Below, one piece after another: positions 1-6,661 of a stretch of 23,796 nucleotides of DNA (positions within the stretch are counted from its first letter, which is position 1; each line of letters starts with the position of its first letter). The notes under the pieces were generated by a model. That model was not told the DNA's origin, did not search any database, and saw nothing but the letters and a program-made list of their open reading frames with translations. Source of the DNA: UBA9630 sp037137555. GTDB lineage: Bacteria; Patescibacteriota; Minisyncoccia; Moranbacterales; UBA2206. The position numbers and the translations under genes are program-made. The DNA is taken from the NCBI GenBank assembly GCA_037137555.1, contig JBAXKA010000014.1, positions 1 through 23,796 of the forward strand, given 5' to 3'.

Positions 1-755
1 ACAAAATATGGTCCTGTTCCCCCAATTTCAATACCTTTTCTTTGTCCAATTGTATATAGCGGAAGTCCATTATGTTTTCCTAATATTTTTTTATCTACAT
101 CAATAATTTTTCCTTTTTTTAATTTTATTTTTTTGACTAAAAAACTTTCTAAATTATTATCTGCCATGAAGCAAACATCTTGCGAATCACTTTTATTAAA
201 AACGGGCAGCTTAAATTTTTCCGCCATTTTTCGCACATCCTCTTTTTTATAATCACCAAGCGGGAAAAGAATCTTTGCTAGTTGCTCTTGCTTTAAGCGA
301 TAAAGAAAATATGATTGATCTTTCTTTTGATCAGTGGCTGGAAATAATTGATAATTTATTTTTTCACTAGTATTTATTTTTTTTATTTTAGCATAATGTC
401 CCGTTGCTACTAGTTTAATTTTTAATTTTTCAGCTATTTCAAAAAGTAATTTAAACTTCATTTTTTCATTACAAAAAACACAGGGATTCGGCGTTCGCCC
501 TTTGGCATATTCAGTAACAAAATATTTAATCACGGTTTTTTTAAAACTTTCGCGCGCGTCAATAACTTCTAGTGGAATATGCAAACCAGCACAAATACTT
601 TTAGCATCTTGCAAGGCTTGATTATTTTTTAAACCAGCATCAACAAAACGCAAAAAAACCGCGATAACGGAATAGCCTTGATTTTTAAGTAACGCCAAAG
701 AAACCGCAGAATCAACACCGCCAGATATTCCCACTAAAATTTTTTCTGATTGCAT
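1..755 (-). CDS. mnmA: tRNA-uridine 2-sulfurtransferase MnmA (C-terminus cut by window edge)
   Basis: MnmA makes 2-thiouridine at wobble position 34 of the Lys, Glu and Gln tRNAs: it adenylates the uridine and transfers sulfur from a cysteine persulfide. The reading frame starts at the ATG at 755-753 and stays open for 251 codons to the window edge. Family marks are the PP-loop SGGVDS (residues 11-16), the TPNPC motif with candidate nucleophile Cys92 followed by CNEKMKF, ATGHYA (117-122), DQSYFLY (146-152) and SQDVCF with the second catalytic cysteine, Cys195. Full-length family members are about 350-370 aa, so roughly 100 C-terminal residues lie outside. It is the last visible gene of a minus-strand operon, 5 bp after the 48-aa peptide gene. 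The tRNA-Lys(TTT) and tRNA-Gln(TTG) in this window are both expected substrates. Identification is secure. Confidence 0.96.
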   Translation of the reverse strand, partial: MQSEKILVGISGGVDSAVSLALLKNQGYSVIAVFLRFVDAGLKNNQALQDAKSICAGLHIPLEVIDARESFKKTVIKYFVTEYAKGRTPNPCVFCNEKMKFKLLFEIAEKLKIKLVATGHYAKIKKINTSEKINYQLFPATDQKKDQSYFLYRLKQEQLAKILFPLGDYKKEDVRKMAEKFKLPVFNKSDSQDVCFMADNNLESFLVKKIKLKKGKIIDVDKKILGKHNGLPLYTIGQRKGIEIGGTGPYF

Positions 756-760
756 ATCGA

Positions 761-907
761 TTATTTTTTCAGTTCATCGCCTGCTGGATTAAAAATTTTT
801 GATTTTGGAGCATCGGTAACGACATCCGCGCCAGTTGAAAAAACAAACCAGGCCACAATAAAAGCCCCAATCAATACAACTAATGTTGCCAGCACTTTTT
901 GATTCAT
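761..907 (-). CDS. 48-aa single-pass membrane peptide
   Basis: This short gene encodes 48 residues beginning MNQKVLATLVVLIGAFIVAW. Residues 4-22 form one strongly hydrophobic helix, followed by a short polar tail ending in GDELKK. It fits exactly between the ATPase gene (15 bp upstream) and mnmA (5 bp downstream) on the same strand with no spare sequence, which supports it being a real operon member. The topology suggests an N-terminal anchor with a short tail outside the membrane. I do not recognise a family. A role as a small partner of the neighbouring ATPase/membrane-protein pair is only a guess from position. Confidence 0.62.
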   Translation of the reverse strand: MNQKVLATLVVLIGAFIVAWFVFSTGADVVTDAPKSKIFNPAGDELKK

Positions 908-922
908 GTGTTTATTTTATTA

Positions 923-2689
923 TCAATTAAATTGCTTTGGTTCAATATGGGCTATCTGATTTAAACTAATGCTTCTGTTGTCTGTTAAGAGTCCTGCTGA
1001 TTGTGAAGTTCTAAGATCTGGTTGTGTTGGTAATTTAATTTGAATATTACTTTTCACTGCAGGTTGTGGTGCGGGATTATTTTGCAATTGCACTTTTGCT
1101 CTCGCTCTCTGATATTCACGCAAACATTCTTTGCAAAAAGTTTTGCGACTAGGATCCGGACGAAAAGGCACGGTGATTTTTTCCTCACAAGTCGAACAAA
1201 AAGCTTCAAATAATTCAGGAGCTTGTTTTATTTCTTGATTATTATTGCTTGCGCTAATTGCCACTGGCAGATTTTCTTTTATTTGAACTGTCTGAGCAGT
1301 TTCAACTCTTTGTGGTTTTTTCTCCACTCTCACTGGAGGATTTTCTCGTTGATTATTTTGATCATTCGCACTTTGAGCAAATTCATCAATTCCGATTCCC
1401 ACATCCATTCCACTCCAACGAGCAATTTTTTCTGCCACCTCAGTCCGAGATTTTCCATAGCGTTCGCGTGAAACCGCAATCACTTTTTCTTCTCCGGAAA
1501 TAGTATCAGACAGATCGGCCGGCGATAAGGTTCGTGCCGAAAAAGCATCTCCGGCAATACCATCAATCATTAATTTTAAATAAATATCATATTTGGATAA
1601 ATTAACGATATCATTCATCAAAAATACTGGGTCGAATTCTTTTTCTAAATGTTCCGCGTCTTCCGCTCCCACCCGAAAAGAAATTAGCGTTCCTACATTG
1701 CCAAAAATTGCATCACGCACTGTGGCATTTCCATCAAAAATTAATTGGTTGATATATTGATGAGCCAAAACTAAGCAGAGACGATATTTTCTGGCTTCAG
1801 AAAGAATATTAGCAAAAGATTCTGTGGCAAAATTTTGAAATTCATCAACATACAAATAAAAATCCTTGCGTTCTTGCTCAGGAATATCCACACGACTCAT
1901 TGCCGCTAATTGAATTTTTGTAATAATCATACCACCCAAAAGTCGCATCGCATCTTCACCGATTCGCCCTTTGGATAAATTAACAATCAAAATTTTCTGA
2001 TTATCCATAATCTCACGCATATCAATCGTGGATTTCGGTTGACCGATAATGTGTCGCACCAAAGTATAGGACAAAAATTGTCCAACTTTATTTTGAATTG
2101 CAGCGACTGCTTCTTTTCTAAATTTATCTTCCCATTTATCAAACTCATTAATCCAAAAAGCTTTTACCACGGGATCTTTAATTTTTGTATAAACGCGTTT
2201 ACGATAATCCTTGTCCGACATCATGCGATTGACTCCCAAAAGTGTTGAGCCGGGATAATCCAAAAGTGCCAAGATAGCATTGTTGAGAATATATTCCATT
2301 CGTGAACTCCACACATCTGGCCAGATTTTTTTAAACACGCCCATCATACCGGACGCTACTAAATTCTTTTTATCCTCATCAACTGCTTCCAAAATATTAA
2401 AAGCCACCGGAAATTCAATATCCGATGGATTAAAATAAACCACATCATTGACGCGATTAGCGGGAATAGAACGCAACATTTTTTCGGCAAATTCACCGTG
2501 CGGATCAACTACGCAAACACCTTTGCCGTTGCGAATATCTTGAATCGCCATATTTTCCAAAAGGTTAGACTTGCCCATACCCGTCTTTCCAATAATATAC
2601 ATGTGGCGACGGCGATCATCCTCCTTGATACCGAAGATTCTTTCTTGATTGCGAAAATTAGTTTTAGCGAAAAAATTGATTTTAGCCAT
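923..2689 (-). CDS. VirD4/TraG-like type IV secretion-type ATPase with C-terminal zinc ribbon
   Basis: A 588-aa P-loop ATPase of the HerA/VirD4/TraG group, the family that couples ATP hydrolysis to DNA or protein movement at the membrane. Walker A is GKTGMGKS (residues 34-41), followed by the VVDPHGEF strand-turn typical of the group (60-67). Walker B is FYLYVDEFQNF (277-287), followed by LSEARKYRLCLVLAHQY (296-312), the usual TraG sensor region. After a Gln/Asn/Pro-rich linker (about 435-490) there is a CxxC-x17-CxxC zinc ribbon (Cys498, 501, 519, 522). There is no N-terminal membrane anchor: the P-loop comes almost at once. The gene just upstream encodes a membrane protein, so the two probably work as a pair. 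No VirB4, VirB6 or relaxase gene is nearby. The substrate is unknown; DNA translocation, pilus-type secretion or a conjugation remnant are all possible. Confidence 0.85.
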   Translation of the reverse strand: MAKINFFAKTNFRNQERIFGIKEDDRRRHMYIIGKTGMGKSNLLENMAIQDIRNGKGVCVVDPHGEFAEKMLRSIPANRVNDVVYFNPSDIEFPVAFNILEAVDEDKKNLVASGMMGVFKKIWPDVWSSRMEYILNNAILALLDYPGSTLLGVNRMMSDKDYRKRVYTKIKDPVVKAFWINEFDKWEDKFRKEAVAAIQNKVGQFLSYTLVRHIIGQPKSTIDMREIMDNQKILIVNLSKGRIGEDAMRLLGGMIITKIQLAAMSRVDIPEQERKDFYLYVDEFQNFATESFANILSEARKYRLCLVLAHQYINQLIFDGNATVRDAIFGNVGTLISFRVGAEDAEHLEKEFDPVFLMNDIVNLSKYDIYLKLMIDGIAGDAFSARTLSPADLSDTISGEEKVIAVSRERYGKSRTEVAEKIARWSGMDVGIGIDEFAQSANDQNNQRENPPVRVEKKPQRVETAQTVQIKENLPVAISASNNNQEIKQAPELFEAFCSTCEEKITVPFRPDPSRKTFCKECLREYQRARAKVQLQNNPAPQPAVKSNIQIKLPTQPDLRTSQSAGLLTDNRSISLNQIAHIEPKQFN

Positions 2690-2707
2690 TTTAATAAATA
2701 TAGATAA

Positions 2708-3985
2708 TTATTCTGTTGGCAAATTAGGTGGAGCCGCTCCCAATTTGGAAGTGGTTTGCGTAATCGCATGAGACTTAACTGAAATATCTGGAAAATGAAA
2801 CATTGTTGCTAATTCTTTTGTGGAAAATAGCATATTTGCACCATCCATATTTCTTCTGCGATATCTGTCATAGATTTTTCTTTTGCGCAAAGCGGCAATC
2901 TTTTCCGTGAAAAAAATTATGCCATAAGTTTTGCTAATATCTTCTGGTTTAATTTGATTCATATTTAAATCATTGAACTGTTTGAGCGCACCAATGAAAG
3001 TTCCCACAAAAGATTTATCAAAACCATCTCTTTTTCCTAGATAAATCATGCGCATTTTAGTTTTGAAAAAATTCTTGCCTAAATTTTCTTCCACGGCTTT
3101 CAAAACATCTCTTTCCATCGGAGAAAGTCGCGTGTCGAGTGGTTGCTCATCTTTTTTAGCGGCCACAGTTTTAAATTCCGGTGGTTTAAATAATCCAGCA
3201 AAAATATTTGCAAAAACATCCATAATATCTGTCAAAAATCTTCCACCAGATTCCGCCGCCGGTTTGCCCTTCAATTTATCTGCCAAGGTTTTTCCGCCTT
3301 TAATTGAATCGCCTTCCAGCACTGGCACGAGCACATATTGTAACCAAATATGTTGTCCCGGTCCCAGCGTTCCCAATGTTTCCACCATCGCTGCCATCGG
3401 ATCAATCATTTCTCCCGTGATGCTCTCTTCAAATTGATCATAAGTTTTGATTGGATAATATGGATCAGATTGAACAAATGTAAAATCCGATCCCCAAAGA
3501 TCCCAATCTTTATTCGGAATAACTTTAGGAAATTTATTATAATAATCTTCCACTTCTAAAATTTGTGCCTCAGGATATTGAGCATAAATTTGTGACTCAA
3601 CCATGTTGCGATATTTTTTCAAAAGTCGAATATAATAATGCACACGACCTTCTTCACTGACTAATTCCACACCAAAAGTATCTTGTCGATATGCCCCCTT
3701 CACCCAAACATCAAAAGTATTATGCGTTGACCAGACACCAGTCAATCCTGTATAGAAATTTTCCATCGGCTTTGGACCTCGCTCAACATCACGCGGAGGA
3801 ATCACTTCAAGCATTGTCCATTTATAACCAGCATACCAAGAATCTTTCGAATAAACAGCGACAAAATCTTGCCAAACAATCTTAAAAATATACCAAATTG
3901 GCCAAGCTAAAATCAACCACCAAAAAGAAGTGAAAACACTTCCAAAATTACTTAAAATATCAAGAGTATTGACAGGACTGTCCAT
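2708..3985 (-). CDS. Membrane-anchored partner of the TraG-like ATPase (uncharacterised, CPR type)
   Basis: A 425-aa protein. Residues about 15-45 are hydrophobic and Trp-rich (FWWLILAWPIWYIFKIVW), giving one long or two short membrane segments. The remainder is a soluble alpha/beta region, with a YIRLLKKYRNMVESQIYAQYP stretch near residues 118-138 resembling the repeated small domains seen next to HerA/TraG ATPases. It lies 18 bp upstream of the ATPase gene and 12 bp downstream of the HARE-HTH gene, so the three are almost certainly co-transcribed. I recall proteins of this type beside TraG-like ATPases in many Patescibacteria, annotated as hypothetical or with a DUF8128-like domain; that is memory, not a search. 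The likely role is to tether the soluble ATPase to the membrane. Molecular function is unknown. Confidence 0.7.
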   Translation of the reverse strand: MDSPVNTLDILSNFGSVFTSFWWLILAWPIWYIFKIVWQDFVAVYSKDSWYAGYKWTMLEVIPPRDVERGPKPMENFYTGLTGVWSTHNTFDVWVKGAYRQDTFGVELVSEEGRVHYYIRLLKKYRNMVESQIYAQYPEAQILEVEDYYNKFPKVIPNKDWDLWGSDFTFVQSDPYYPIKTYDQFEESITGEMIDPMAAMVETLGTLGPGQHIWLQYVLVPVLEGDSIKGGKTLADKLKGKPAAESGGRFLTDIMDVFANIFAGLFKPPEFKTVAAKKDEQPLDTRLSPMERDVLKAVEENLGKNFFKTKMRMIYLGKRDGFDKSFVGTFIGALKQFNDLNMNQIKPEDISKTYGIIFFTEKIAALRKRKIYDRYRRRNMDGANMLFSTKELATMFHFPDISVKSHAITQTTSKLGAAPPNLPTE

Positions 3986-3997
3986 TGAATTTTTATT

Positions 3998-5062
3998 TTA
4001 TTTCTTCAATTGATAACTATTTCCTAATCTTTCAAAATGCTTACTATTTAAATTGATCATAACTGTAGCTGGCCTCACTTCTCGCACCAACAAAACTTTT
4101 TCAATAATTATTTCTTTGTGCATTGGCCCTTCGCTTTTTTCTAGAATACCACAAATTACATCTTTAACAACTCCCCTAGTATAACCCCATTCGCCCAGAG
4201 CATAAGTGCCTCGGCCAATTAACACAAATCTTGAATCTTTAATCAACTCATTATGTACTGTTTGCGGATGAGCTTTTTTTGTGCTTATTTTATATTTTTC
4301 AATTAACTTTGCAATTTGCACAAAATGCAATGGCCTATTTTCTTCTTTCAAGACCAAATAAGCTCTTTCTCGACTACCTTTTGGACTCACTTCTGGCCAA
4401 TGTCGCATTCCCCATTTTTTAAATTTATTTTTTTTGATTCCAGAAAAAACATTCAAATAATTTGAAATTTCTTTTTTGGAAAACTCTGGTAGGCACAATA
4501 ATATCTCCTGAGAAAAATCATCGTCAGTAAAAAGTTTTTTATTTTTTGTCAAGATTTCTTCGGCAATTTGTAAAACCTTTAAAACTTTTTTTAAGACATC
4601 ATCAGAATTAACCCAAGCCTTTTCAATTCTACCTCGCATAAAAACAACTTGAATCTTCTGAGAACAATTTACCAGAAATCGCATAGCACTTTCCTCGCTT
4701 GGCAATTTATGCAAATTTAATTCCTTTAAAATATCCTCCTCTTTAATTATACCACATTTTTTTTCAACTGCAAGAAATAATTTATTTTCTGCTTCTTGAA
4801 AATCTTTTTCTGCACATTTTTTTCTAATATGTTTTTTAGCATCAGCCAGGATTTGTCTTATTCGCTCTCTGGTAACGCAAAAATCAACACCAATATTTTC
4901 TAGCATCTGCACGGAGAAATCGTCCACCAACCCAAATCGTTTCTTAATAATATGTTGCGACCTTTCTCGCAATGGACTAAGCACTTCTTCTGCCACAGCA
5001 AAAAAAGAATTTTCTCGAATTATTTTTGAATTATTTTTTGAACTCACGCCTTGCTTTTTCAT
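3998..5062 (-). CDS. Sigma-70 region-4-like HTH fused to a HARE-HTH domain (regulator)
   Basis: A 354-aa DNA-binding protein. Near residues 42-80 it has RFGL...LENIGVDFCVTRERIRQI, a close match to sigma-70 region 4.2, the helix-turn-helix that reads the -35 element. There is no region 2, so it cannot be a complete sigma factor. Residues about 232-295 (RAYLVLKEENRPLHFVQIAK...RGTYALGEWGY) match the HARE-HTH fold known from the RNA polymerase delta subunit, restriction enzymes and ASXL proteins. The frame can be extended to a TTG at 5095, giving 365 aa. The promoter at 5099-5128 would start RNA near 5092, so that codon would lie outside the transcript; I therefore chose the ATG at 5062. It is the first gene of the operon with the TraG-like pair and mnmA. 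A transcriptional role is likely; its targets are unknown. Confidence 0.8.
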   Translation of the reverse strand: MKKQGVSSKNNSKIIRENSFFAVAEEVLSPLRERSQHIIKKRFGLVDDFSVQMLENIGVDFCVTRERIRQILADAKKHIRKKCAEKDFQEAENKLFLAVEKKCGIIKEEDILKELNLHKLPSEESAMRFLVNCSQKIQVVFMRGRIEKAWVNSDDVLKKVLKVLQIAEEILTKNKKLFTDDDFSQEILLCLPEFSKKEISNYLNVFSGIKKNKFKKWGMRHWPEVSPKGSRERAYLVLKEENRPLHFVQIAKLIEKYKISTKKAHPQTVHNELIKDSRFVLIGRGTYALGEWGYTRGVVKDVICGILEKSEGPMHKEIIIEKVLLVREVRPATVMINLNSKHFERLGNSYQLKK

Positions 5063-5098
5063 ATAGTTATTTCTAAGAAACTTTTTTAGCTTCAAGAA

Positions 5099-5128
5099 AT
5101 ACTACCACATATTCAATAAATTTGTCAA
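5099..5128 (-). promoter_or_regulatory. Sigma-70 promoter of the HARE/TraG/mnmA operon
   Basis: Read on the minus strand: TTGACA (5128-5123), an 18-bp spacer, then TAGTAT (5104-5099). The -35 is a perfect consensus. The start point predicted about 7 bases beyond the -10 falls near 5092, about 30 bases before the ATG at 5062. This promoter decides the start codon of the gene downstream. Confidence 0.7.
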
Positions 5129-5174
5129 GGATTGCGTGAATTTATATTACCCAAGAAGATGTTTGCTAAAATTT

Positions 5175-5251
5175 TGGTGGGTCGTGGAGGATTCGAACCT
5201 CCGACCGTTTGCTTAAAAGGCAACTGCTCTACCAAGCTGAGCTAACGACCC
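5175..5251 (-). tRNA. tRNA-Lys (anticodon TTT)
   Basis: A complete cloverleaf on the minus strand. The acceptor stem pairs GGGTCGT with ACGACCC, and the D arm is GCTC...GAGC. The anticodon loop CTTTTAA gives TTT (Lys), and the T arm is GGAGG-TTCGAAT-CCTCC. The discriminator base is A at 5178, and the CCA end is encoded in the DNA (5177-5175), unlike the tRNA-Gln in this window. The first anticodon-stem pair (27-43) is a G-A mismatch. It has its own promoter at 5290-5317. Confidence 0.97.
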
Positions 5252-5289
5252 AAACATAAAACTATTTGATATTTTATAACAACTTTGCT

Positions 5290-5317
5290 AGTATAGCATT
5301 ATCTTGATTTCCGTCAA
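5290..5317 (-). promoter_or_regulatory. Promoter of tRNA-Lys
   Basis: On the minus strand: TTGACG (5317-5312), a 16-bp spacer, then TATACT (5295-5290). Transcription would start near 5283, about 32 bases before the first tRNA base at 5251, a normal leader length for a tRNA precursor. Confidence 0.65.
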
Positions 5318-5330
5318 GGAAAATATTCAC

Positions 5331-5359
5331 TTGCACAAAAATTAAAAAAAATATATACT
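5331..5359 (+). promoter_or_regulatory. Promoter of the 5397 gene and gtrA-like operon
   Basis: TTGCAC (5331-5336), a 17-bp A-rich spacer, then TATACT (5354-5359). It is placed about 38 bases before the ATG at 5397 and is divergent from the tRNA-Lys promoter, with the two -35 boxes only 13 bp apart. Confidence 0.65.
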
Positions 5360-5396
5360 AGAGTTAGAAATAAATAAAAAAATAATATAAAAAAAC

Positions 5397-6122
5397 ATGG
5401 AAGAAAAAAACATCAATGACGATAATAAAAATGCGGACAAAATTCAAGCACTCCGCGATATGATTTCGACAGCCGAAACAACTTTGCAAGGTGCAAAATC
5501 AATGCTCTTGCAATTGGAAGGAAAAAAGAAAGTTGGCAGAAGAAGAAAAGTTGAAGACTCAGACGATGATGGCAGAGTAATCGAAGGCACTTTTGACGGC
5601 CAACTTATGTTTGGTACAGACGGAAAACAATATCCCGTCCCTTCTAACTATGCCTCTAAATCAAAATTGATTCACGGTGATATGATGAAATTAACCATCA
5701 CCTCTGATGGTTCTTTCATCTATAAACAAATCGGACCGGTTGTGCGAAAAATGGCTATCGGCACAGTCAACCAAGATGTTGATGGAAATTATTTTGTTGT
5801 AGCAGACGGAAAAGCTTATCGCGTTCTACTTGCCTCAATTACTTATTTTAAAGTTGAGCCAGGCGATGAAGTTACACTCATTACTCCTCGTGATATTAAT
5901 TCTGAATGGGGTGCGATTGAAAATCTCCTGCAAAAATCACGCGAAAAAGAAGTGCCAAAAAATATTGGCGGATTCAGAAAGATTGATGATATTTTCAATA
6001 ATAAACCCGAAGATCAATCACCAATCGAACAAGCACAGGCATCACCAGAATCTGTGATCGATGAATGGATGCCAAATCTCGATGAGCTAAGAAAAGAGCT
6101 GGAAAATAATTCTAACAACTAA
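5397..6122 (+). CDS. Conserved CPR-type acidic protein, function unknown
   Basis: A 241-aa soluble protein with no signal peptide or membrane segment. Residues 1-42 are polar and helical with a heptad-like pattern (IQALRDMISTAETTLQGAKSM), probably a short coiled coil, followed by a basic patch KKKVGRRRK. Residues about 58-165 are beta-rich with two similar units: GTFDGQLMFGTDGKQYPVP..YASKSKLIHGDMMKLTI and GTVNQDVDGNYFVVADGKAYRVL..ITYFKVEPGDEVTLI. This reads as two tandem small beta-barrel (OB-like) folds. The C-terminal 70 residues are acidic and disordered. I recall this layout as a recurrent hypothetical protein in Patescibacteria. The basic patch and OB-like units would suit nucleic-acid binding, but that is inference. 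It has a strong promoter and is followed 5 bp later by the GtrA-family gene. Confidence 0.72.
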   Translation: MEEKNINDDNKNADKIQALRDMISTAETTLQGAKSMLLQLEGKKKVGRRRKVEDSDDDGRVIEGTFDGQLMFGTDGKQYPVPSNYASKSKLIHGDMMKLTITSDGSFIYKQIGPVVRKMAIGTVNQDVDGNYFVVADGKAYRVLLASITYFKVEPGDEVTLITPRDINSEWGAIENLLQKSREKEVPKNIGGFRKIDDIFNNKPEDQSPIEQAQASPESVIDEWMPNLDELRKELENNSNN

Positions 6123-6127
6123 AATAT

Positions 6128-6571
6128 ATGCTCAAAAAATTATTGCTTAAATTTCCTATCATAAAACAACTCGCCAAATTTATTGTTGTTGGTGGCATTA
6201 ACACCGGAATTGATTTTCTTGTGCTTAATATTGAAATGATCCTAACGGGAATAACATCTGGACCGTCCATGCTTATTTTAAATTCAATTTCTTTTTCTGT
6301 CGCCACTACGAATAGTTTTTTCATGAATAAGCGCTGGACATTTGAAGATAGTGGCAATAAAAAAGATGGCGTAAAATTTTCTCAATTTTTAATTGTCAGT
6401 ATTATTGGCATAACCATTAATGGTGGAGTTGTTTATTTAATCACTTCTTTCGTTGATCCTCTTTTTGGACTAAATCCTCAGCTCTGGGCCAATGTGGCTA
6501 AATTATTTGCCACTGGCATATCGCTAGTTTGGAATTTCATTGGTTATAAATTTATTGTTTTTAAAAAATAG
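6128..6571 (+). CDS. GtrA-family membrane protein
   Basis: A 147-aa protein with four predicted transmembrane helices, at about 15-35, 45-68, 85-108 and 120-143. The N-terminal KFIVVGGINTGIDFLVLN and the central FSVATTNSFFMNKRWTF, with the conserved Asn and Arg-Trp-Thr-Phe block, are the hallmark of the GtrA/DPMS-associated family. Members are thought to help move or anchor polyprenyl-linked sugars during O-antigen glucosylation, teichoic acid or arabinogalactan assembly. No glycosyltransferase gene is adjacent here, so the substrate cannot be inferred. It follows the 241-aa gene after 5 bp and ends just before a good terminator, so the two form a short operon. Confidence 0.9.
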   Translation: MLKKLLLKFPIIKQLAKFIVVGGINTGIDFLVLNIEMILTGITSGPSMLILNSISFSVATTNSFFMNKRWTFEDSGNKKDGVKFSQFLIVSIIGITINGGVVYLITSFVDPLFGLNPQLWANVAKLFATGISLVWNFIGYKFIVFKK

Positions 6572-6588
6572 TCTTTTCGCCTGAAAAG

Positions 6589-6619
6589 TCCTGTCTTTTT
6601 GGCAGGATTTTTCTTTTTG
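6589..6619 (+). terminator. Rho-independent terminator after the GtrA-family gene
   Basis: A 7-bp stem, TCCTGTC (6589-6595) with GGCAGGA (6601-6607), a TTTTT loop, then a T-rich run (TTTTTCTTTTT) from 6608. One pair is T-G; the others are Watson-Crick. It separates this operon from dnaX. Confidence 0.85.
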
Positions 6620-6661
6620 TCTAAATAGTGGTAAGCTAAAAATAGAATACTAAAAAAATCT

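Noticed and set aside
923..2689. Complete conjugative type IV secretion locus
   Set aside because: Only the TraG-like ATPase and one membrane partner are present; no relaxase, VirB4, VirB6 or pilin genes.
3998..5095. TTG start at 5095 for the HARE-HTH gene
   Set aside because: The promoter at 5099-5128 would start RNA after this codon, so the ATG at 5062 is favoured.
6617..6648. TTGTCT...TAGAAT as a dnaX promoter
   Set aside because: The spacer would be 20 bp and the -35 is poor; only the -10 is plausible.
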